Assembly (NCBI GenBank): GCA_964474355.1
Contig: CAYYSY010000230.1
Coordinates: 1-7,408 of the forward strand
Source of the DNA: CAYYSY01 sp964474355
GTDB lineage: Bacteria > Myxococcota_A > UBA9160 > UBA4427
DNA length: 7,408 bases
Direction: 5' to 3'
The notes under the pieces are model-generated. The model was not told the DNA's origin, searched no databases, and saw only the letters and a list, made by a program, of their open reading frames with translations. This document shows positions 1-5,711 of the stretch, piece after piece. Position 1 is the stretch's first letter. The number at the start of each line of letters is the position of its first letter. Made by a program: the position numbers and the translations under genes.

Positions 1-983
1 TCGGTCAGCGTCACGCCGCCGCCTTCGCCGCCGATCTGATCACCATCACCGCCCCGCGCGTCGATCCCGGCCGATGTCGAGAGCGTCGACCGCGAGCCGG
101 CGTAGACCAGCCCGGCCCATCCGCCGGCGCCAGCCGCGCCCGCGCCCGCGCCTCCATGCGAGTCGAGCTGCCCCGTCAGCTCGATGTACCCGCCCGGCTC
201 CGCGCCCTCGGCGCCCAGCAAGATCCGCCCGCCGGTGCCGCCGCCGCCGTCCGCGGCGTCGGCCCCGTGCGTCCGCACGTCGCCCGACATGAAGATGCTG
301 CCGGCGACCTCCAGCTCGAGATCTCCGCCCGCCTGTCCGTCGAGCTCGCCGAAGGTCTCGATGTCACCCGAGCCGGCATAGTCGCCGTCCGCAAAGAGCT
401 GCAGGCCGCCTCGAAACGCCGGCTCGAAGTCGACGGTCGTGATGACGCCTTCGTTCGCGATGCCGTGTGAGAAGCGGTAGATCCCCGTCGTGCCGAAGTT
501 CGTGAGCGGCAGCTCGAGGGTCGCCTTGGCGCGAACGTCGATCCCCGTGACGACCTCGCTCATCTCCCCGAGATCGTCGACGCCGTTCGAGATGAAGAGC
601 AGCTCGTGGGTGCTGAGGGCATACACCTCACCCGCGCCCGGATCGACCGCCGGGTCGAGCGGCACCACGACGTCGCCGTCGACGATGAGCGGCCTCGGGC
701 CCGTATCGACCACGACACCGGAGGTCGGCGTGAAGCTCGCATCGACGTCCCCCGAGTCGAGCACCTCGATGTCGCTGTCGCGTCCATTCGCGACCCGGAG
801 CTGGACGTTCCCGGCCCGCCCTCCACCGCCGTCGCGCCCGAAGCCCTCGCCGCCCGAGACGTCGATCAGCCCGGCGAAGGCATTGCTGCCCTTGTCCTTG
901 CAGGCCACGCCTGTGGCGGCGACGGCGAGCACGAGCAGGAGGGTGATGGTGCGAACGGTGTGGAGACGCGGGAATGCGAGCAT
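1..983 (-). CDS. Gly/Asp-rich putative secreted lipoprotein, C-terminus beyond window
   Basis: Function unknown. The frame is open from an ATG at 983 to the left edge, giving 327 residues with no stop, so the gene is truncated by the window. The N-terminus has basic residues (R6, R11), a hydrophobic core (about residues 13-23) and then TGVAC with Cys28. This resembles a lipoprotein signal, although Gly at -3 is atypical of a lipobox; a signal peptidase I site is the alternative. The mature part is acidic and Gly-rich. A motif of the form I/L-D-x-x-G-G-x-G, then a GG-rich stretch, then a short hydrophobic strand recurs at about residues 40-62, 235-257, 272-294 and 307-327, suggesting stacked beta-strand/glycine-loop repeats. 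The start is supported by AAGGAGCT 7 nt upstream. The gene lies 71 bp downstream of the DUF2461-type gene on the same strand. Probably an exported surface or periplasmic structural protein; that role is inference. Confidence 0.8.
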   Translation of the reverse strand, partial: MLAFPRLHTVRTITLLLVLAVAATGVACKDKGSNAFAGLIDVSGGEGFGRDGGGGRAGNVQLRVANGRDSDIEVLDSGDVDASFTPTSGVVVDTGPRPLIVDGDVVVPLDPAVDPGAGEVYALSTHELLFISNGVDDLGEMSEVVTGIDVRAKATLELPLTNFGTTGIYRFSHGIANEGVITTVDFEPAFRGGLQLFADGDYAGSGDIETFGELDGQAGGDLELEVAGSIFMSGDVRTHGADAADGGGGTGGRILLGAEGAEPGGYIELTGQLDSHGGAGAGAAGAGGWAGLVYAGSRSTLSTSAGIDARGGDGDQIGGEGGGVTLT

Positions 984-1054
984 CAGCGGGAGCTCCTTCA
1001 CGACGACGCCGGGTGTAGCGAAGACGCTTCAGTCTACCCCGCCCGGCGGGTCGA
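984..1054. other. Short intergenic spacer between two co-directional minus-strand genes
   Basis: These 71 bp separate the DUF2461-type gene from the lipoprotein gene. Apart from the ribosome binding site at 991-998, the only structure seen is a GC-rich inverted repeat near 1038-1050 (CCCGC, 3-nt loop, GCGGG). It has a 5-bp stem and no T-run, so it is too weak to call a terminator. Whether the two genes are co-transcribed is open. Confidence 0.4.
991..998 (-). promoter_or_regulatory. Shine-Dalgarno of the Gly-rich lipoprotein gene
   Basis: Read on the minus strand this is AAGGAGCT, ending 7 nt before the ATG at 983. It is a near-ideal ribosome binding site and decides this start codon. Confidence 0.7.
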
Positions 1055-1726
1055 TCAGGCTGCCACGTGCTCCACGAGCCATGCGTGCACCGGCAGCAGC
1101 CGCCTCATGCGCGTCGCGCACCAGCCAGCGAACGTCGGCTTGCCGACGCTCGCGGGCAGCGGCTCCATGAACCGCACCTGAAACCCGTTCATGCGAAGCA
1201 GCTCTTCGCGGGGATGATCCGCCGGCCACGGCGCTGGCACCTTCTTCAGCAGCTCGCCCGCGTACTCGCAGCGCCCTGCCTTTGCTGACCGGCTCAGCTT
1301 TGCGATCGCCTTCGTGAGCTGCTCGCCTTCCTTCCCGCCCACCGCCTCGCGCCAGCGCGCCCGCGACTTCGGGTCGAAGCCCATGCCGCTCGCGAACCCG
1401 ACACCATCGGCGTCGATGCGAAGCCACAGGATCGGCGCCGTCTTCTTGTCGGCACCCTCCCACGCGGTGAGCAGCAGGTGGTCCTTGTAGCGCGGCGTGC
1501 CTTCCTTCACGAAGCGCAGATCGCGATGCAGCGGCGACACCGACGAGCGGCGCACGACGGTGAGATCGGCGTCGAGCCGGTCTGCCAGGTCCTCGATCAG
1601 CTCGGCACCCGGATCGACGAGCCCTTCCTTCAAGCGCGCCTTCTCGGCGGCATACTGCTTCCTGTCGAAGTCGGGCAGCTTGCGAAGCAGGTCGACGGCT
1701 TCGAGATCGAATCCGGTGAACGACAT
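1055..1726 (-). CDS. DUF2461-type conserved hypothetical protein
   Basis: This encodes 223 residues, about the usual length of the DUF2461 (TIGR02453) family, whose biochemical role is unknown to me. Family-like features are an N-terminal F-x-G-F segment (residues 3-6) leading into a helix of the type 'leading LxxL, then D/N-R-xx-aromatic' (about 10-30). The most recognisable block is around residues 67-84 (HRDLRF, then TPRYKDHL), matching the family's Y/H-R-D-x-R-F-x-K-D/E-x-T-P-Y-K signature. The protein is soluble, with no signal peptide or membrane segment. I chose the ATG at 1726 because AGGAG lies 5 nt upstream and the family homology begins there. An in-frame ATG at 1750 would add 8 charged residues but has a poorer ribosome site, and longer upstream extensions read like non-coding sequence. 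It is divergent from the sterol-type operon, with no evident functional link. The family assignment is from motif memory, not a search. Confidence 0.78.
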   Translation of the reverse strand: MSFTGFDLEAVDLLRKLPDFDRKQYAAEKARLKEGLVDPGAELIEDLADRLDADLTVVRRSSVSPLHRDLRFVKEGTPRYKDHLLLTAWEGADKKTAPILWLRIDADGVGFASGMGFDPKSRARWREAVGGKEGEQLTKAIAKLSRSAKAGRCEYAGELLKKVPAPWPADHPREELLRMNGFQVRFMEPLPASVGKPTFAGWCATRMRRLLPVHAWLVEHVAA

Positions 1727-1731
1727 GGCGT

Positions 1732-1736
1732 CTCCT
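1732..1736 (-). promoter_or_regulatory. Shine-Dalgarno of the DUF2461-type gene
   Basis: The minus-strand reading is AGGAG, 5 nt before the ATG at 1726. It favours this start over the in-frame ATG 24 nt further upstream. Confidence 0.65.
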
Positions 1737-2217
1737 CTTCTCTTCTCCATCTCGTACCCCGTCCAAGAGTACGACGAAGGATCTGCTCGGTGAGCTGCCA
1801 CCGATCGGTTGATGCCGTCCGATGGCTCCAGAGTGGGTTCCTCTCCGTCCCAGGCGCACACTGCGGCGCCCGCTCCTGGTCCTCGATGATCGAGCCGATG
1901 GCGGCCGGCGCACTCGATGTGACGCTGTGTCAGGCGAGGCCGGAGCTGGAATCGACCGCCCGGCACACCCCACACGCACCCGGCTCATTCGCGAGACCGA
2001 CACCGGGTCGAGTTCCCCACGAACGAACCTTGACCGGCACTCTGCCAGGCCGCATCGCATCGTCGCGCGGTCTTCATGGCAGATTCGTCATTGGACGCTC
2101 CAGCTCGATGAGTCCAGCTGTTTTGGAGGCCCCTCGCTGCCGTAGCTCGAGCCCCATGCGATCCTCGCCCGCGCGCGGCTCCAGGGCGGTCGGCGCGACC
2201 ATTTCTCATTGTTCGCC

Positions 2218-2224
2218 GGGGGGG
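2218..2224 (+). promoter_or_regulatory. G7 tract in the Shine-Dalgarno position of the methyltransferase gene
   Basis: A run of seven G lies 5 nt before the ATG at 2230. No AGGAG-like sequence is present, so the G-run must itself serve as the purine-rich ribosome site, pairing with CCUCC through a G-U wobble. Its length sets the spacing to the start codon. Confidence 0.5.
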
Positions 2225-2229
2225 TAACC

Positions 2230-3303
2230 ATGTCCGAGTCACAGCCGAGTAGCGCCGCAGAGACCGAGCCGAAGCCCGGGAACGCGGATGCGAGCACCCG
2301 CGCCCCGCGCGCGAACAGCGGCGGCGACATGCGAAATGCCCTCGACGACTACTACGTGATGAAGGAGCTCGACACCGAGCAGCGCCCCGACGAGAAGGTC
2401 GAGACGCAGCCCAACCTCGTCTCGCGCTACTACGACGTCGTCACGCAGTTCTACGAGTACGCGTGGGGCCAGAGCTTTCACTTCTCTCCGCGGCACCCGG
2501 GCGAGAGCCTCCTCGAGTCGCAGAAGCGGCAGGAAGAAGGCGTGGGCGAGCTGCTCCAGCTGAAGCCGGGCATGAAGGTCGCCGACATCGGCTGCGGCGT
2601 GGGCGGCCCGCTCGTCACGATCGGCAAGGCGACCGGCGCCAGCATCACCGGGCTCAACTTCAACGCACACCAGATCGCGCGCGGCGAGCAGCTGGTCCGC
2701 AAGGCCGGGCTCGACGGCACCTGCGGCTTCCTGCTCGCCAACTTCATGGACGTGCCGCTCGAGGACGGCCACTTCGATGCGATCTACTCGTTCGAAGCGA
2801 TCTGCCATGCGCCCGACACGGGGCTGCTCTTCAAGGAGCTGTACCGGCTGCTGAAGCCCGGCGGTGAGATCGCCGCGGTCGACTGGTGCCTCACCGAGCG
2901 CTTCGACCAGAGCGACCCCACACACTGCGACATCCGCGACCGCATCGAGTTCTCGAACGCGACGCCCGATCTGCTCACGCCCCAGCAGCAGCTCGACACG
3001 ATGAAGGGCGCCGGGTTCGAGATCCTCTCGGCCACCGATCAGGCCGCCGAGAGCGATCCGAAGACGCCCTGGTACATGGCGTTGCAGGGACGCGACGTCT
3101 CGCTCGCCTCGCTTGCGCGCATCCCGGCGGGACGCAGACTCACGGCCGGTGTCACGGCGATGCTCGAGAAGATGCGGATCGCCCCGTCCGGTACGAGCGA
3201 GGCCTCGCAGCTGCTGAATGTGGCCGCAGACTCGCTCGTCGAGGGCGGCGAGCTCGGACTCTTCACTCCGAGCTTCCTCGTGCACGCGCGCAAGCCCGAG
3301 TAG
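2230..3303 (+). CDS. smt: Sterol C-24 methyltransferase (Erg6/SMT family), SAM-dependent
   Basis: 357 residues, close to eukaryotic SMTs (about 340-380). SMTs transfer a methyl group from S-adenosylmethionine to the C-24 double bond of a sterol side chain. Signature blocks appear in the SMT order: sterol-binding region I FYEYAWGQSFHF (residues 74-85), the AdoMet motif DIGCGVGGP (119-127), a FEAICHAP block (188-195) equivalent to IEATCHAP of Erg6, and a LKPGG post-motif soon after. The end (about 283-357) resembles the SMT C-terminal domain, with PWY...L.G, a MLEKMRIAPSG segment and a closing GGELGLFTP...ARKP. Generic UbiE/tocopherol-type methyltransferases lack this domain. Residues 1-35 are low-complexity and probably disordered. 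I chose ATG 2230; an upstream in-frame TTG (2209) adds only FAGGVT-like translated leader. First gene of a four-gene plus-strand cluster. The family is secure; the exact substrate (sterol or other triterpenoid, one or two methylations) is inferred. Confidence 0.9.
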   Translation: MSESQPSSAAETEPKPGNADASTRAPRANSGGDMRNALDDYYVMKELDTEQRPDEKVETQPNLVSRYYDVVTQFYEYAWGQSFHFSPRHPGESLLESQKRQEEGVGELLQLKPGMKVADIGCGVGGPLVTIGKATGASITGLNFNAHQIARGEQLVRKAGLDGTCGFLLANFMDVPLEDGHFDAIYSFEAICHAPDTGLLFKELYRLLKPGGEIAAVDWCLTERFDQSDPTHCDIRDRIEFSNATPDLLTPQQQLDTMKGAGFEILSATDQAAESDPKTPWYMALQGRDVSLASLARIPAGRRLTAGVTAMLEKMRIAPSGTSEASQLLNVAADSLVEGGELGLFTPSFLVHARKPE

Positions 3304-3364
3304 GCGGCGAGAGAGAGTTACGGCGAGCGCTTCGTCGGTCGCGTAGGCAAGTTGCGGATTGGCA

Positions 3365-3372
3365 GGGGGGGG
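3365..3372 (+). promoter_or_regulatory. G8 tract in the Shine-Dalgarno position of the flavoprotein gene
   Basis: A run of eight G, preceded by A, ends 9 nt before the ATG at 3382. It is the only purine-rich candidate for the ribosome site of this gene and favours ATG 3382 over the upstream in-frame TTG at 3352, which would place the tract inside the coding region. Confidence 0.5.
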
Positions 3373-3381
3373 ATCCAGCGG

Positions 3382-4467
3382 ATGAGTGAAGTCGACCCGG
3401 CTCTCGATCACGACGTACTGATCGTGGGAGGCGGCCCGGCGGGCTCGACCTGTGCGCGCTTCGCAGTGCGCCACGGGCTCGACGTCGCCGTCATCGAGCG
3501 CACCGGACAGCGCCCGCCGAAGCACACGAGCGCCGGCATCTTCGACCACACGTGGAAGGCGCTCGACCTCTCGCCGCACGACTATCCCCACGCCATGCGC
3601 TCGCCCCACGCGTTCGAGTTCACGACGCTGAAGGATCGCGAGCGGCTGCCCGACGTCGTGCAGATCGTGGCGCCCCGGCTCAAGCGCCACGCCTACTTCC
3701 CGAACCGCGACGAGTTCGACGTGTGGCTGCTCGACCTCGCGCAGAAGGACGGTGCGCTGGTCCTGCAGGACTCGGTCGTGCGCCCCCACGACATCGACCA
3801 CGTAGTCGACGAGAAGGGCGAGCGTTACCACGTGCGCGTCGGCACCGAGACGCACACGGCCCGCGTGCTCGTCGGCGCCGCGGGCACCCGGTGCCCGGTC
3901 TATCGCAAGTACTTCGAGACGTCGGCCGGCTGGCCCGGTCAGACGATGCTGCTGACCGAGGTCGAGGCGCCCGAGAGCGAATACCACGGCCCGGCGTATG
4001 CCAGCTATTTCGGCTTCTCGAGCCCCGACGTCTTTGCCTGGACCTACGTGGTCGGCGACGGGCGGGTCCACATCGGCACGGCGGCGATCTCGACCGAGAA
4101 GTCGACCAAGAAGGACATGCGCTTCGACGAGTTCCTCGACTTCCTGAAAGAAGAGGACTACGTCGACCCCGAGTTCGAGCCCAAGGATCACAGCACGAGC
4201 GGCGGCTCGATCCGCATGTTCGCCAAGGCCCCGATGAGTACCGCCGACGGCACCTGCCACGTGATCGGCGACGCCGCGGGGCTGCTGCAGTGCGACGCCT
4301 ACAACGGCATCACGAGCGCGATCACCTCCGGCCGGCTCTGCGCGGAGGCGATCGCCCGCGGCGATCGCGACCCGAAGCTCCGAAAGAAGCTGAACCCGTA
4401 TCTCTTCCAGGACGTGCTCCGCGACATGCTGAGCAAGCCGCTGCCCTTCCTGCGGCGCTTCAAGTAG
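3382..4467 (+). CDS. FAD-dependent oxidoreductase, geranylgeranyl reductase family
   Basis: 361 residues. This family comprises flavoproteins that typically reduce isolated C=C bonds of isoprenoid chains (geranylgeranyl groups, archaeal lipids); some relatives are monooxygenases or halogenases. The N-terminal Rossmann motif LIVGGGPAGS spans residues 13-22, with acidic E39 at the end of the second strand (VAVIER) for the FAD ribose. The second FAD motif GDAAG is at 296-300, followed by a substrate-side loop CDAYNGITSAITSG, the equivalent of the family's G.GI..A..SG segment. There is no signal peptide. The C-terminus is basic and aromatic (LPFLRRFK) and may touch the membrane. The gene starts 78 bp after the methyltransferase and ends 36 bp before the Rieske gene. 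Next to an SMT, a plausible job is reducing a sterol side-chain double bond (C-24(25) or C-24(28)), replacing DHCR24/Erg4; this is inference. ATG 3382 was chosen over TTG 3352 because the G8 tract precedes it. Confidence 0.87.
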   Translation: MSEVDPALDHDVLIVGGGPAGSTCARFAVRHGLDVAVIERTGQRPPKHTSAGIFDHTWKALDLSPHDYPHAMRSPHAFEFTTLKDRERLPDVVQIVAPRLKRHAYFPNRDEFDVWLLDLAQKDGALVLQDSVVRPHDIDHVVDEKGERYHVRVGTETHTARVLVGAAGTRCPVYRKYFETSAGWPGQTMLLTEVEAPESEYHGPAYASYFGFSSPDVFAWTYVVGDGRVHIGTAAISTEKSTKKDMRFDEFLDFLKEEDYVDPEFEPKDHSTSGGSIRMFAKAPMSTADGTCHVIGDAAGLLQCDAYNGITSAITSGRLCAEAIARGDRDPKLRKKLNPYLFQDVLRDMLSKPLPFLRRFK

Positions 4468-4485
4468 GTCCTGGCCAGACCCCAC

Positions 4486-4490
4486 GGAGG
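4486..4490 (+). promoter_or_regulatory. Shine-Dalgarno of the Rieske oxygenase gene, long spacer with C6
   Basis: GGAGG is a perfect ribosome site, but 13 nt separate it from the ATG at 4504, longer than the usual 5-9. Six consecutive C (4495-4500) fill much of that spacer. Confidence 0.6.
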
Positions 4491-4503
4491 CACACCCCCC
4501 GCC

Positions 4504-5709
4504 ATGCTCGACAAGCTGCTGCCGCGAAGGAAGCGACGCGCGAAGGCGCGTACCTCCAACGAAGTCCGCCTGCAGAGCTACCCGCCGCCCTACCCCGACG
4601 GCTGGTATCGGCTCATGAACGCCGACGAGGTTCGCCCGGGCGAGGCGCGCTACATCGAGGCGCTGGGCCGCGAGCTCGTGGTCTGGCGGAGCGAGGACGG
4701 CGCGCAGCTCTCGGCCATGACGGCCTTCTGCCCCCACGTCGGCGCAAACCTCGCGAACGGCTTCGTGAGAGGCGACCGCATCGTCTGCCCCTTCCACGCC
4801 TGGGAGCTGACGGGCGACGGCCGCGTCGCGTGCGTGCCCTACAGCGATGCGACGCCGGGCCGGGTGCTGAACGAGAGCTTCCGCGTCGAAGACGTACACG
4901 GGCAGCTCTTCATGTACCACCGCACGGGCGGCACCCCGCTATCGAGCTCGGACGAGCCGCCCCACCCGCCCCCGCGCATCCCCGACGTCGATGCCGGCGA
5001 CTTCGTGTATCGCGGCCAGCACGATGCAGGGCGTGTTCGGATGCATATCATCGAGTTCGCCGAGAACAGCGTCGACTTCGCGCACTTCGAGCCCATCCAC
5101 AGCCAGCTGCGCGTGCCGTGGACGTCGATCCCGATTCCGGGCTTCAAGATCGAGCACATCGCCGAGTGGAAGCTCGACGAGGAGCGGCCACACGTCAGCT
5201 ACTTCCTCGATGAGGCCCGTGTGCACGCGTTCGGCCGCCCTCTCGAGCGCGCCGGCGCAAGCGCGGTGGCGACGTTCACCGGGCCCGGCAGCGTCGTGAA
5301 CTTCCGCTTCGACATCCCCGACCTCGGCAAGATGGAGCTCATGCAGACGCACCTGCCGGTCGGGCCCCTCGAGCAGCAGGTGAACTTCCGCTGGTTCGCC
5401 GACCCGAAGATCCCGCGGCTCGTCGCGTGGTACATCGTCGGCAACTGGATCTCCCAGTGGAAGCAGGACATCGACATCTGGGAGAACAAGGTCTACCTCG
5501 ATCGCCCGATGCTCTCGAAGGACGATGGCCCGGTCGTGCGCATGCGGCGCTGGTACCGGCAGTTCTACTCCGAGGACGAGCGCCCGACGGTCGACCCGCT
5601 GCCCGTGCGGCGCCTGGGCACGGACGAGAGCCCACCCCAGCCCGCGCCGACCTCGAAAGAGCCCACAGCTCCCCCCGCCGCCCTCCACGCATCGAGCAGG
5701 AACACCTGA
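4504..5709 (+). CDS. Rieske non-heme iron oxygenase, KshA / cholesterol 7-desaturase (DAF-36/Neverland) type
   Basis: 401 residues. The N-terminus is basic (LLPRRKRRAKAR), then a PPPYPDGWYRL block (about 23-33) typical of DAF-36/Neverland and KshA. The Rieske [2Fe-2S] site is C76-x-H78 ... C95-x2-H98, read as CPHVGANL and CPFHAW. The mononuclear iron site is E187-N188-x2-D191-x2-H194-x4-H199, with D322 in QDIDIWENK as the likely third ligand. The end (MRRWYRQFYSED, about 344-355) is a further family match, followed by a Pro/Ala/Ser tail of about 30 residues. Known relatives make 7-dehydrocholesterol or 9-alpha-hydroxylate 3-ketosteroids; SdmA, a bacterial C-4 sterol demethylase, is also Rieske-type. 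All need ferredoxin and reductase partners, absent here. Next to an SMT a sterol substrate is the best inference; C-7 desaturation, C-4 demethylation and hydroxylation cannot be told apart by eye. The stop is 2 bp before the desaturase ATG. Confidence 0.92.
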   Translation: MLDKLLPRRKRRAKARTSNEVRLQSYPPPYPDGWYRLMNADEVRPGEARYIEALGRELVVWRSEDGAQLSAMTAFCPHVGANLANGFVRGDRIVCPFHAWELTGDGRVACVPYSDATPGRVLNESFRVEDVHGQLFMYHRTGGTPLSSSDEPPHPPPRIPDVDAGDFVYRGQHDAGRVRMHIIEFAENSVDFAHFEPIHSQLRVPWTSIPIPGFKIEHIAEWKLDEERPHVSYFLDEARVHAFGRPLERAGASAVATFTGPGSVVNFRFDIPDLGKMELMQTHLPVGPLEQQVNFRWFADPKIPRLVAWYIVGNWISQWKQDIDIWENKVYLDRPMLSKDDGPVVRMRRWYRQFYSEDERPTVDPLPVRRLGTDESPPQPAPTSKEPTAPPAALHASSRNT

Positions 5710-5711
5710 CC

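Larger units (their letters stand above)
1727..2229. other. Divergent intergenic region (~500 bp), no convincing gene
   Basis: The region separates the minus-strand DUF2461-type gene from the plus-strand sterol-type operon, so it should hold both promoters. Open frames crossing it encode Arg/Ser/Pro-rich, low-complexity products typical of GC-rich non-coding sequence, and I accept none. No clear sigma-70 -35/-10 pair or sigma-54 -24/-12 element stands out. Two short inverted repeats are visible: ACCGATCGGT at 1800-1809, and CTCGAT-G-ATCGAG at 1882-1894. Either could be a regulator site, but palindromes this short occur by chance in such DNA. Confidence 0.5.

Noticed and set aside
490..1181. 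Plus-strand frames over the lipoprotein gene (226 and 191 codons)
   Set aside because: The minus-strand frame has a signal peptide, repeats and a strong ribosome site. The plus frames are Ser/Pro/Arg-rich shadows.
1029..2060. Minus-strand 343-codon frame overlapping the DUF2461-type gene
   Set aside because: It is Arg/Ser-rich without motifs. The overlapping frame 1055-1726 carries the family signature and a good ribosome site.
1478..2227. Plus-strand 249-codon frame crossing the DUF2461-type gene and the intergenic region
   Set aside because: It has no recognisable domain, overlaps a supported gene on the other strand and has shadow-like composition.
2239..4920. Very long minus-strand open frame (893 codons) antisense to the methyltransferase, flavoprotein and Rieske genes
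   Set aside because: It overlaps three genes with clear family motifs on the plus strand. Its product is rich in Arg, Ala, Val, Glu and His, as expected from the complement of GC3-rich codons, and shows no recognisable domain.
3552..5213. Plus-strand open frame of 553 codons in another frame across the flavoprotein and Rieske genes
   Set aside because: The product is Arg/Ala/Pro-rich and spans the boundary of two well-supported genes in a different frame.
5427..5711. N-terminal extension of the desaturase frame into the Rieske gene
   Set aside because: The extension is Arg/Pro/Ala-rich and unlike a desaturase N-terminus. ATG 5712 directly follows the Rieske stop, as expected for coupled genes.
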